DNA of 64,000 bases, taken from positions 6,696,001-6,760,000 of the forward strand of contig CM034546.1 in NCBI GenBank assembly GCA_020055645.1, in the 5' to 3' direction. A program made the position numbers and the translations under genes. Origin of the DNA: Tomocerus qinae. Taxonomy: Eukaryota > Arthropoda > Collembola > Entomobryomorpha > Tomoceridae. The notes beneath the pieces were generated by a model. That model was not told the origin of the DNA, searched no databases, and saw only the letters and a list, made by a program, of their open reading frames with translations. Shown one piece after another: positions 23,689-34,566 of the stretch; positions within the stretch are counted from its first letter, which is position 1; every line of letters begins with the position of its first letter.

Positions 23689-24134
23689 TTGTTGGAAAGG
23701 TACGTACTGGTTGGATGACTTGAAACGGGCCTTGTCGTTTTTGCAGACACTACAATAAACTATAAGTGTATATATAAGCTCTTACCTAATCATAATCATA
23801 ATCCTCAGGCAATTTAAATCTACAACTTTGCTTTACTATGCAAACAACTACAATATGACAAGAGATTTATACTCTATTATTTGTCATTTTTCTGCTAACT
23901 GAATAAAAATGTAATTATATCTATTAAACTCAGCATAAATAAGTATAAGATAAATGTCCTTTTGTATTTTATGTCCAATTGCCCCAAAAATACTAATAAG
24001 GAAAATTATAAACACAGCCTGAATCGTAATTGTCACTTAGTCACCCCGGGCAAAATTTTTCCGATCTTATCTATTTACGACTGTGGTCTTAATTATTACC
24101 TCAAGAAGCTACCCTGAAAATTTCAATTGCCTGG
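23689..24134. other. IR 3' flank and spacer
   Basis: The first roughly 200 bp match the flank after the 34.5-kb IR (TTGTTGGAAAGGTAC onwards). No gene. Confidence 0.5.
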
Positions 24135-24142
24135 CTCAAACC

Positions 24143-24315
24143 CAGGGTTGCGGTGGATGAAATAGGATGGATAGTGAAAACTGGACAAAATCAATTTCTT
24201 CCTGGATAAAATTGATTTCGTCCAGGACAAAAGTGGACAAAATTAATTTTGTCCATGGACAAAACTGGTTTCATCCAGGGCAATTTTCATTTCGTCCGGA
24301 CAATATACAACCCTG
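24143..24315. mobile_element. 173-bp hAT-type MITE with perfect 8-bp target duplication
   Basis: Ends CAGGGTTG and CAACCCTG are flanked by identical CTCAAACC octamers (24135-24142 and 24316-24323). The inside has several copies of the palindrome-like GGACAAAATTAATTTTGTCC and diverged forms of it. CAGGG ends with 8-bp duplications are typical of hAT elements. No coding capacity. Confidence 0.85.
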
Positions 24316-24323
24316 CTCAAACC

Positions 24324-26345
24324 GTTCTAAAATTATCATGCACAGAATTTTCGGGACCGACGGATAGACAGAAATAGTATTCGTCTACAAACCAGATAAA
24401 CTGCTTTGAATAAAACACTATATCAAAATTGTGAAGTCACAATCTGAATAACATTCAGATTGACTTCACTTAGCTCACACACGGCTCTGCAGCATAAGGC
24501 TCGATAGTGTAGTAGGTATTTAAGTACATACAATGCAATGTTAGTTACTTCACATGTGCATAATATTATAATGCAACTTGGGTTGTGTGCATATTATTAT
24601 TGCATGTAGTAAAATTAGTCTTTAAACTCTCCGGCTAGCTACCCGAGGACAAAGACAGACCGAGGTATTAAATACCTCTGCACACCGCACATTACACACA
24701 CTCATTATCTCAAACTCAAACATTAAACCTAAACTCAACAGTTTACCTTTTTTCATTATTTTCATAAATATTATTTTATTTTAACCATTATTTTTATTTC
24801 AAAACTGCTCTGTTAGTTAACACAACAGACCAGTTTATTAATTTTACTTGTGAAGCCCTTTCAACGGCCTTCCGGCAAAGGTTCCCACAAAACGAAAGTA
24901 TAATTACTTTCAATAAACTTAACATCTACAGAAGTGACATTCCATCCAGTCACGAAGAAGGACGAAAGGACTGAAGACTCGCTCTACTTGCTACACTACT
25001 TGCTACCAGGTTTAGTAAAAGTCTTAGTTTGCCCCTTTTGTCGCTTAGCCATAAGTTAAGCATAAAATCTCTACATTTGTCGAGAAATTAGCTTTGCTAC
25101 GGCTAAGCAATACCCCCAATAAAAGGCATTTAGCATCGGAAACCCATGCATTATTCCCTACTATAGCCTTTGGGTAATAAAAATATTCTACACTTTCCTA
25201 AATCTATTTTTCACTCATTTTCTACTTCGTAAACTAACTTACATCGAATTCAAACACGAGTTACCTTTTATTAAAGGCCTCCTAGTTAGAATAACGTAGG
25301 TCAATTTACTAACAATTCGGCACATGCATTTACTTTACTTACTAATTCATAATTACTCTTCATTCGTAACTACATAATAATAATAATACACGAGAAATCA
25401 AGGTAACATTGAGCCAGCATCTTAGGGTATTGAGCCATACCACACTACGAGCTAACTCTCTTACTGTTATCTTGACATAACTTTAAAAGCTAAATTATCC
25501 GTTGTGTATTTTTCATATTAATAACTACTCTGTAGGTTGCATCTGTAGCATAAATAGTACAATTGCGACCTTATTAGAAAAGTACTACAAAGAACGTGGA
25601 AAAGAATTGCACTTGCGATTCTCCTTTTGCTGTCTCTATCTTGTAAGATCGGGCCAAATAATATTCTTACAAAGTAGAGTCACAAAATGAGTATAGAGAC
25701 TTTGCAACCATCACATAATAAGGTGCATGACTTATCATTTGAAAGCTTTATTTTCATACTTAGCTCAGCTAAAAATCTAGCTTGTTTCACCAAGGTCACA
25801 ATATATTCTTACTTTGGTATACTAAGTGATAGACAACGCGTACTTTATTATGCAATGCATTGTATGGTGCGTAGCCGACAGAAAAGTATGGAAATGAACT
25901 TACAATGTCATTTGATCAGAAAACCTGAATGATAATAGGGTGAATGCCTCTTTTACAGATATAGAATGCAAATTATTACTTAGTATCCTCATTTCCAAAG
26001 CAACAGGCAATAGTCAACAGTATTTTAGGATGGTAATCAGACAATAACACACACGACTACTATATTTAAAAGAGCAAAATCAAAACTATTATAGCAAATC
26101 CTATCACACCAGAAATTGGAGTTAATTTGAAATATCAACTAACATAAAATCGTTATGTATTAACACATTGAAATTATTCATTGGGTAATTTCAGCGTAAT
26201 CCATTCGGCCAAATTTCTGGATACGTCACTGCATATTCCCACAATCCACTTGCACACTGGAAACTTGCCAAAACCTTTGTTGTATCATCTTGATGTTTTT
26301 CAACCTTATCATGACTATAATATAAACGTGATTGAAATATTATGG
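24324..26345. other. Gene-free spacer
   Basis: About 2 kb with a small inverted repeat at about 24430-24468 (AATCTGAAT/ATTCAGATT) and otherwise nothing I can support. Short frames (25502-25690, 25687-25932) have no domain. Confidence 0.4.
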
Positions 26346-26393
26346 ATGTACGGATGTTTGTATGTACGGATGTTTGTATGTACGGATGTTTGT
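26346..26393. repeat. 16-bp tandem repeat, three copies
   Basis: Three perfect copies of ATGTACGGATGTTTGT. Confidence 0.85.
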
Positions 26394-26853
26394 ATGTGGC
26401 TAAAGATGCTAAATTCCATCCAGATGGAACTTGGTTTTATGCATACACGCTTGCGGGTTGTGTCACTGTTGTGCGACGTGGTAGTTGAAACTCCTTTCAA
26501 TTTAGTATACCGTGCCGTGACCTTATTTTATACGCAGGAAAGTTTAAAATTTGGCTATTCATATTGGAACTATATTTTTTCAATTCGCAAATGGTTTTAA
26601 GCTAATAGAAGGTTAAAAATGTTTTACGTCTTAAATAGAAAAGCTAAGTCCATTCTTAAATAGAAAATATTCAGAGCGGGATGAAGTGGTAAACTATTTT
26701 TTTAAATTTCAAATGTGTACGTTGTGAATGTGCCACCTATGTATTAAAGAGATTTATTATCATAAAATTATGACTTCTAATATCACACCTTTTGATTTCC
26801 ATACATTTCCCAGTTTTCCTAATTTTCGCAGGTGACTAAAGGACACTTTAGAC

Positions 26854-26961
26854 TAGAGAGTTGCACGGGCACAGGCAGCCCGTACGGGCAGCTGCCCAGC
26901 CCGTGCCCGTACGGGCACGGGCGGGCACGGGCACTAAATTGCCTGCCCGTGAAACTCTCCA
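26854..26961. mobile_element. 108-bp GC-rich hAT-like MITE
   Basis: Ends read TRGAGAGTTKCACGGGCA inwards from both sides (2 mismatches in 18). Both flanks carry CTTTAGAC (26846-26853 and 26962-26969). The centre is made of GCCCGTGCCCGTACGGGC-type repeats and is strikingly GC-rich against the AT-rich surroundings. Non-coding. Confidence 0.65.
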
Positions 26962-27460
26962 CTTTAGACTCATCCTACTCCTTCATTATCAAGCTTCGTG
27001 ACGTCAAAATGACGTCATGTCTCATCGGAAACAATTTTTAGTATATTTAAAATCAACTGATATGACGTCATTAATCGTGATGATGATAGGAATAGGAAGA
27101 GCATAAGTAGCCCTTAACAAGTTTAGGTGGGTGGATATTTATGAGTATAGAATATGTGATGACATTTTCGTTGTGAATGATTGTTTCGAGTGTCATGGAA
27201 GTTGAAATTTTCCTTGCATTGACACTATACATTAATGGTAGTATTTGTAATTAGTTATTCTAAACCCGGAGTTTAAAAAAATTCTAAAACTTCAGCTTAT
27301 TACGACAATATTTTTGTGCTTGAATTGTATGAAGTGACTATCAGCACTTACTCTGGTCACCCATTAGGGTCACATTTTTTACTTGGGGAATAAAATTACG
27401 TCTCATAGTTAAAGTTAAAGTTACTCTGAGTCATCATTATGCATACTGTCAATCATAGAT

Positions 27461-27705
27461 GTAAGCATCCCATCCATTTTACCCAAAATCGCCATCCAGG
27501 TGTTTGGATGGGCTGGAAGGGATGTGTTGGTGATGGCTGTATTAGGTGGTTTACTTCATTTGAAAACTGGTGATGATTAAATGGATTACTTTATTTGGAT
27601 ATTGGTGATGGGCTGGATAGGATGTTTATCTTTTCTTGGGTGTTTGGTGATGATGGGATGGATGGGGTTGGATGTTCCATCTTTTTCATCGGATGGGATG
27701 TTTAC
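27461..27705. repeat. Foldback element with GTAARCATCCCATCC ends
   Basis: GTAAGCATCCCATCC at 27461 is matched in inverse at 27691-27705 with one mismatch. The interior has many GGATGG and GGTGATGG repeats. No clear target duplication; probably an old MITE. Confidence 0.5.
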
Positions 27706-27791
27706 CTACAACTACAACTTACAACTATGCTGGCACTAGGTGGGTGAAGGGAAGTAGTTTCTGAAATACATTCTATCCGTCTTACAATATT

Positions 27792-27849
27792 GCCCCGGAA
27801 TACACACTAGCTTTATTTATAACAGGACCTGTGTCCTGTGACCGGCTAG
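27792..27849 (+). mobile_element. Helitron-like 3' terminus (copy A)
   Basis: ACAGGACCTGTGTCCTGT forms a hairpin, followed after 6 bases by CTAG (27846-27849) and a host T. That is the canonical Helitron 3' end (hairpin about 10 nt before CTRR, inserted between A and T). The 3' region matches copies B (36085, minus) and C (47577, minus). The 5' end of this copy was not located, so only the conserved 3' part is given. Confidence 0.6.
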
Positions 27850-27854
27850 TTAAA

Positions 27855-27863
27855 TATATAAAT
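27855..27863 (+). promoter_or_regulatory. TATA box of the carboxylesterase gene (candidate)
   Basis: TATATAAAT lies 76-84 bp upstream of the esterase ATG (27939) and only 5 bp after the Helitron 3' end. Spacing to the start codon is similar to that of the GR genes. Confidence 0.45.
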
Positions 27864-27938
27864 ACACATTACTTACTATGTCCATTCGAGTATGACCATT
27901 TGAGCATTTCACATCACAATCATCTAATTTCCTGCAAA

Positions 27939-30900
27939 ATGTTTCGACTACCAAACTTCTGTTTTTATTGTTTTCTTAGTTTGCCAATACTTTTATCAGC
28001 TAATAAAATATTAAATCCTATTGTAACAACTGGTGACGGACAACTGAGAGGAACTTCCAACATTTCTCGAGATGGAAGGGATTATTACAGTTTTCTGGGA
28101 ATTCCTTACGCTGAATTGACACGTCGGTTTCAGGTATAAAACTTTACGCTAAAACTAATAAAATATGAAATTAAAATAGTTCTATAGTAACAGTGTCTTG
28201 ACAATCCGATATAAATTTATTATTAGTAGTAGTTATTATTCCAATTTATTACCAATATTGAAAAACTGACAAGATAATTGATCCAAAGACTTTCCAGGTA
28301 TTTACTTAAACATATATATATATACAATTAGAAGACCTCTGAACAATACTCAACCAAAATGTGGTATAATTTCTAGCTATCCCAACTCAATACTTTGGTG
28401 GGCTTCAAACCAGAGTTTCGGATTTTGCCATTTTCCATACTCCACTCTGTTGAATGTCTGAAAAATTGTGGGAAGTGGCAAATAGTGGAAATTATGAGAT
28501 GTGGGAAATAAAGCCAAAAAATTTTGGTGGAATTAATTCTCCATTTTCCATAGTTTATCCTTTTACATAATTTTTCATACATACCCTTTCCCTCTTCCTT
28601 TTGATACTACATTTCTCCATACAAAATGGGAAATTTCCCATTGGTGTCATTTTCCAGTTTAAATCTTGTCAAACGTAAATATCCACCCCGACGAGTCGCG
28701 ACTTTCTGACAAATTAATCTTTATCCAAAATCCTACTTTAAATTTGCATATTTTGAGGATGTGTGTTTTATCATTTTTAAGGTTGCCAGTTATCCTCAAC
28801 CTTGGAAAGGCATTCGAAATGCTACAACCTTCGGCCACAGCTGTCTGAGTTACTCCGATTATAAAGATATATATTTTGGAGATGAAGATTGCCTCTATGC
28901 CAATGTGTACACACCCAAGGTTCATTTTAAAAATCGTTGTGCAATCCATCATTGTAGTACAAAGTAGCTGTTAGCCTGAAATTCCAATTTTGCTATGCAT
29001 AGATTCCTGATGGCGGTTCACCTTATTTATTCCCAGTTATAGTTTATATCCACGAAGGAGGATTTCTATACCATAGTGGAAACATTTACAACGTCAAGTA
29101 CCTAATGGACGAGGATGTTGTGTTCGTCGCCTTTAATTATCGTTTGGGCGCATTTGGTAACTTCTGCCATATAACAACCTTTTGTTTTTGCTCGTAATGC
29201 ATCTTTTAAAATGAGGTTAATTTAAATAGGGCAATTTGGCATACCTCATGAATCGAGGTTTTGGTTGGAAGTTCCAACCAAAACTTTGAACTTGGAACTA
29301 TTAATATAAGTATTAATATTCGAAATATATATTATAAATAATTTTCTGTGATTTTCGATTGAATAAGTCGTTTGGGAAATAATAATCAGCTTTTAAATTA
29401 TTTGTTGGAATAATTATTAAGCTTTACAGTACTTACAATACAAAGTTATATTTGCAAACCCTAAATGCTCAGGAGACACTAAAGACGAAACACACTTGTG
29501 TTTCACTTCGCAGTGCCATATTTTAACTAAATAATATATATTCAAGGCATGAAAAATCCCAAAACCTAAATTTTTGGGTATTAAACAGTAAAACCTTCGG
29601 GTTTTAGGCGAAAATCTAAAAAACAAAATCCTTTGAGCGAAAGCCCATAAAAATCAAAAGTCAGGTTTTTGGATTGTGTTTCGAGTTTCGGGTATGAAAT
29701 AGCAAAATTCCATGGGTTTTTCATGCCCTGTATATATTCAAAGTCTGGTAATAAGGGACTTGTGTTCACCAACAGGATTTCTGAGTACCGAAGACGAAGA
29801 AGCTCCTGGAAATATAGGATTGAAGGACCAAGTCAAAGTCTTGGAATGGGTCCAGCGAAATATAAAATACTTCAACGGTGATCCGGATAAAGTCACGATC
29901 ATGGGGTATAGTGCGGGAGGTGCCTCCGTGCAATACCACCTGCTCTCTTCCATGAGCAGAGGATTGTTTCACAGGGCAGTAGCCTTAGGGGGGTCTGCAT
30001 TGAACCCCTGGGCATTTGCACCCAAACCTCTGGAAAATACTAAAATTCTTGCCAGGGAGCTTGGATGTTTGTTTAATGACACGAAAAAAATCGTTTCTTG
30101 CCTCCAAAATAAAGACGCCAAGGAAATAGTAAAATTGCAGAAAAAACCATTTGTCAAATGGTTCCTTGACCCTTATTTTGTTTTCGTACCCTCAGTAGAG
30201 AAAAAAATCGGAGATGGAAGCCAAAACTTCTTAACCAAAACTCCAAGGCAAATTATCAACTCCAAAAATATGTCTGCCAACATACCATTGATGACTGGTT
30301 GTGTTAAAGAAGATGGTCTGTTAATACATGGAGCCTGTAAGTAAATCGACATGTCATTATTATTTTATTTTATATCCAGATACGGAATATAAACATACCG
30401 AATTATATTATATTACTTATTCAAATAAGTTTATTGTTAGTTTTACTATCTAGCAACTGCTCTTTTGATGATCACTGATTATTTATGGCATGCTTCTAAA
30501 TCAAATAATTTGTGCAGATGTAGCTCGAAATGAATCATTGTCTCAATCTATGGACTTGAATTGGAATTATGTGGCTCCAATCACTTTCTTCTATGAGGAA
30601 ATTCAAGAAGCTAATTCCAGTGTCGGGGAGGACATTTCAAGAAAAATTAGAAATTACTATTTCAATTCTAACGACTCGATTGGCTGGTACACAAAGTATA
30701 AACTTGCTCACGTTTACACCGATCGGTGGTTTATGAAAGGAATCAAGGATTTTGCCGTTTCCTATGCTGAAAATAATCCACATATCTCTGTTTTCAATTT
30801 CATCGTAACCTACAACAGGCTTCCTGGCCTTGAGGAGTATCCAAGCTTTAATACGACAGAAAAAATAGGTAATAACTGACTCTGATGACCTAAGAACTTA

Positions 30901-31550
30901 AGATACAGCTATAGCTACACAAAAAATAAATTTAACGCGTTGGAAGTAGGAAAAAATATTGTTAATTGTACTTCATTTTTGAGAATGGAATCTGGAGTAA
31001 ATTTGCTTTACTGGGTTTGACATACAATTCCGGTAAAATATCAAAAAATTGCATAATTTTTCTTATATTTCTAGGCATTACACACCATGATGACTTACAA
31101 TTGATTTTTAAATGGCGTACAAACATTGTACCGGGATCTGAACATTACAATCTCTCAAAGACCTATATCAAATTTTTCATTAATTTTGCCAACTTTGGGT
31201 GAGTTGAAGTTACCTGTAATTAAAGTGGCTAACAAAACTTGTACAACAAACCGATTTTTGAAAATATTGTGCAAAAACATCTTATCTTATTTCATTTTGT
31301 ACTCAACGCATAATATCGAGCTTTTGTTGGATGTAGAATTTATTTTATTGCAATTATAATGGAATAATTTAAATTTATTTCCCTCCGCAGTGACCCAAAT
31401 GGGTATCAGCAGACCGGAACAAAATGGACACCATTAGATCCTTACGAACAGCGTTTAAAATGGTTTCTTATTGATGAAACATTTCAACTGACTCCAACAA
31501 ACTTGGCCGAACGATCCGATTTTTGGAATTCTTTACCCGTAGCACAATGA
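27939..31550 (+). CDS. Carboxylesterase (type-B esterase, alpha/beta hydrolase)
   Basis: Seven exons (27939-28133, 28782-28919, 29003-29156, 29776-30336, 30518-30868, 31075-31198, 31391-31550) keep one frame and give 560 residues. A signal peptide starts MFRLPNFCFYCFLSLP. Family motifs occur in order: FLGIPYAE, EDCLYANVYTP, oxyanion-loop H128-EGGF (usually HGGGF), NYRLGAFGF, and nucleophile elbow GYSAGGAS with Ser208 (usually GESAG). Then come the acid position Asp342 in KEDG (usually Glu in DEG), His470 in GITHHDDL, and NFGDPNG. All three triad positions hold usable residues, so hydrolysis of ester substrates is likely. Compared with the paralogous tail at 41682-41973, the last exon has one extra T near 31530, which ends the protein at WNSLPVAQ and removes a C-terminal hydrophobic segment. 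Intron 3 carries a hAT MITE. Substrate unknown. Confidence 0.85.
28378..28675. repeat. Dispersed repeat in esterase intron 1
   Basis: Diverged relative of 18965-19225 (shared GGAAATTATG, GGGAAATAAAGCC and AATGGGAAAYTTCCCRTT blocks). Non-coding. Confidence 0.4.
29543..29730. mobile_element. 188-bp hAT MITE in esterase intron 3
   Basis: The left end CAAGGCATGAAAAATCCC and the right end GGGTTTTTCATGCCCTG pair with one mismatch. Both are flanked by TATATATT (29535-29542 and 29731-29738), a perfect 8-bp duplication. The end sequence CARGGCATGAAAAA is the same as in the element at 53626-55449, so both belong to one family. It does not disturb the exons. Confidence 0.85.
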
Positions 31551-32694
31551 AATGTTTGTGAAATCGGACAAGTTTTGTTAATTTATTTAATTATTATTTG
31601 TTGGAATGGGAATTTCTAAATGTCAAGTGGCATTACTCAAAGTTGTCTGGTTTTTAGATATTAATGACCGGTTGTTTGAAATTCAAATAAACAAAATTCA
31701 AATTTTGAATAGTATTTAATGTTTTGCTACACTACTCTATTTAATAATATTTAATTATGCATGCTTGGAGTTACTAGTTGTTGCCGATCTGAATAAAATA
31801 AAAACATGATTTGAAAGTCATTTGCTTAAATCCTTGCATGGTACAATGCAATAGCAAATTATTAATCATGATCATCGATTTCATTCTCGGTTTTGGGTGT
31901 TTACGAAAGCAAATATTTGTTGTCCAAGCCAGGAACCCATATACTGTATATTATTGAACCAAACCGGGTGGTTCTTGAAATTTTTCGTCTATATAGATGC
32001 ATTAGTATTCGATTTTAGTCAAGCTAGAGAAGTGACGAAGTTCGAAATTTAGATTTCGTTAATTATTTCGTTCGCCCATCCTAAGGATATCTGTGACGGC
32101 TGGCTAAGTTACAAGCGTGTGCATTTTAGGGATAAGGAAACGAATTGAGAACTAAGAAATTTGGAAGGATCATACAGAGAAGAATGAAAAGAAATAAACC
32201 GGGAAATGAAGTAGGAACGAAGAAAGCTGTATGTTTGGAAGGAATGCATGGACTAGGAAGTAGGAAGAAAGAAACAGGAAAGGAATGGACTAGGAAATGG
32301 ACTATCTAGACGAAAGGAGTGGTGGCTGAAATGTTAGCCTGCTATAATTTAAGACATCCATTAACTGTAGATCTATTTATATCCACTTGCAGTTGGAACA
32401 CTTACTGCTTTTAATGGCCATGTCAATGTCTGTATCGGAGATACAAAGTATGTACACTAATTATTCGCTTTACGACAAGAAGGAAAACGACTAGGAACTA
32501 ATTTGAGATGCATAGCGTTCAAATATTGGAATAGTATTGTATTTTGACTTTGTCGCTGTGTCCCAAAAGGAAGTGAAACTAAATTTAACATGCTTTAATA
32601 GTATTAGTATGCCAACTTTAGTCAGCATAATCGCAATCCCAAATACTCTTGGTTTCAATTCGGCTATGAAATAAACACCTTTCAGTTGTGCAAC
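31551..32694. other. Esterase 3' flank and IR upstream region
   Basis: No gene. 31551-31800 is the former esterase C-terminal coding DNA and 3' flank (compare 41850-41990). About 32120-32690 matches the upstream region of the 43-kb IR, including the last 40 bp before the ATG (GAAATAAACACCTTTCAGT). The TTTCAGT there resembles an arthropod initiator, but it is only about 10 bp from the ATG and has no well-placed TATA. Confidence 0.45.
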
Positions 32695-34566
32695 ATGGTC
32701 TCCACCGAATTTGCCATTATCTTTAAATCTACACTTATTTTAAATATTTTCAAAATAGGAAACTGTGGAAACTTGTCTTTCTACAAAAATTGTGATTTCA
32801 AATTGATAATATTTCCTCATTCTGTATGGGTAACAGAATTTTTGTTGACCAATCAAAACGCACAGCCTTGGACAGTGGCCAGCTATAACTATAACAATTA
32901 TTTGTTAGGTCGAGATGAAAACCGTCCTAGAGATTTGTCGAAAAATGTGTGCATCGTAAATATTTTAATGGAGCCTCACTACGGCTTCCGAAGTTTGCTC
33001 GAGTTTTTTGGGCAAGAAATAAATCGTCGAGCCTCTATTTTCATAATAGTCTACGGAAACAGAGAAATAAAATCGATGAAAGAAAAGTGGCAATACAATG
33101 CGAGACAGCAATTGGTTTGCCCACTTTTTGTATTAGTCATCCGCAGTTCCTACCTGCATTCTGTTTATACTGGTACTCTCTACAACAAGTACGGAATGTT
33201 GTATCTGGACACTGAAATACTGGAAGAAAATTGGGAGAGAGTTTGGTACTCTTTGAACAGAAATCTACATGGGACCATGATTGCAGCCAGCTCTATTGAC
33301 TTTCCTTCCAACCGTCCTGCACAATGGCCAAATGCAATCAGTTCTGTTTATTCATCAATAAAAAATGGAAAGAGGTCTTCTCCACCTCCCTACAGAGCTG
33401 TAGGAATTATGGGTCAACGATTAAATTTTACAGCTTATTTTGCAAGACATCTAAGTCTACTCAAAGAATTCAAACCGTGTGGATACATTAAGATGGTGGC
33501 AGTTTACAACGGACGATTCAGCACACTTTGGTCGTTGACTTCATTCATTGAACCTTTAAAAAAAGAAATTCCTGTTTACTGTCAAGCAAAAAATGAACTT
33601 CTTGCTGTCCGTTTGTCAGTTTTAATTCAGAATACATTTGATGATCCTTGCTGGTGCCTCATTTTGGTTTTGTTTCCAACTTCATTGCTGATTTTAACTT
33701 TTGGAACGAGCAATTCCTTATTTAGACAACGATTTAATTGGATTACAATATCCTTTGCATCTGTTCTTCTAGATCAGTCGGTTTCTATTGTTAGAAAAAA
33801 ATGTCTGTACTTGGTAGTAGTGACTATGGGGTTTGTCATAACGATTCTTTACGGGACGTGGATAACAAGCGAAATTGTTGCACCACCAGACATTAGACAA
33901 TTTGAGGATTTTAATGAACTCATTGAAAATAATTACAGGTTGTTATGTCAGAGAAATAAGCGAATTGGTGTATTTGAGGATATGTCTGATTTTTTCATCA
34001 AGCATAAAATATTGGAAAAAATGAATTCCAGTGTTTACATTTACGATTGGGAAATAGAAGATCCTGCTAGGCGCTTTGGAAATGAAGAAATTGCTGTTAA
34101 TGAAGTAGGATTGAAATTGTTGACTAATTATTCCTTAAAATTATTTTTCTTTACACAAAATGAAGAGGCTCAATATCGTGTACCTATGTTTGCAAAAATG
34201 ACCTCTGTTGACGCAGTTTGCAGCACCACTAAAAAAACAATCACCTTAAATACCGAAGCTTCGACGTTTCAATTTTGTTATCGTTACAATTTCATAGACT
34301 ATTGCCGGCGAATGTTGGAGGAAGGTTTATTTAGTATTTGGGAAGAACAATATAAATATGAAAGTAATTTACCTAGTATTCAGCCCTTTTACAAAATGAA
34401 ATTCGAAGAAACTTTAGATCCTCCTATTAGTCTTAACATGAAAATTCAAGCAATTTTTATTTTATGTGGTTATCTCATTCTTGGTTCATGTCTAATGTTT
34501 CTTCTGGAATTCTTTTCTCATAAATTATTATTGTCGTTTTCTCGCTTTAATTTGAGAACATTTTGA
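32695..34566 (+). CDS. Divergent ionotropic receptor (IR), copy 2
   Basis: A single exon of 623 residues. I chose the ATG at 32695 because its paralogue at 43052 starts at the same place (MVSTxxIIFKS). The order of parts is that of IRs: a signal peptide (about 1-28), an extracellular region with a conserved Cys and NIxxEPHYGFRSLLEFFGQEINRR, ligand-binding S1, first membrane helix (about 319-338), a pore segment with VLLDQSV (about 356-362), helix 3 (about 370-390) ending GTWITSEIVAPP, S2 with MLEEGLFSIWEEQYKY, and the last helix (about 583-605, IQAIFILCGYLILGSCLMFL). IRs are chemosensory cation channels related to ionotropic glutamate receptors. The cytoplasmic tail stops about 50 residues earlier than in the relatives because of a stop at 34564; this end may be tolerated. 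Ligand unknown. Confidence 0.8.
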   Translation: MVSTEFAIIFKSTLILNIFKIGNCGNLSFYKNCDFKLIIFPHSVWVTEFLLTNQNAQPWTVASYNYNNYLLGRDENRPRDLSKNVCIVNILMEPHYGFRSLLEFFGQEINRRASIFIIVYGNREIKSMKEKWQYNARQQLVCPLFVLVIRSSYLHSVYTGTLYNKYGMLYLDTEILEENWERVWYSLNRNLHGTMIAASSIDFPSNRPAQWPNAISSVYSSIKNGKRSSPPPYRAVGIMGQRLNFTAYFARHLSLLKEFKPCGYIKMVAVYNGRFSTLWSLTSFIEPLKKEIPVYCQAKNELLAVRLSVLIQNTFDDPCWCLILVLFPTSLLILTFGTSNSLFRQRFNWITISFASVLLDQSVSIVRKKCLYLVVVTMGFVITILYGTWITSEIVAPPDIRQFEDFNELIENNYRLLCQRNKRIGVFEDMSDFFIKHKILEKMNSSVYIYDWEIEDPARRFGNEEIAVNEVGLKLLTNYSLKLFFFTQNEEAQYRVPMFAKMTSVDAVCSTTKKTITLNTEASTFQFCYRYNFIDYCRRMLEEGLFSIWEEQYKYESNLPSIQPFYKMKFEETLDPPISLNMKIQAIFILCGYLILGSCLMFLLEFFSHKLLLSFSRFNLRTF

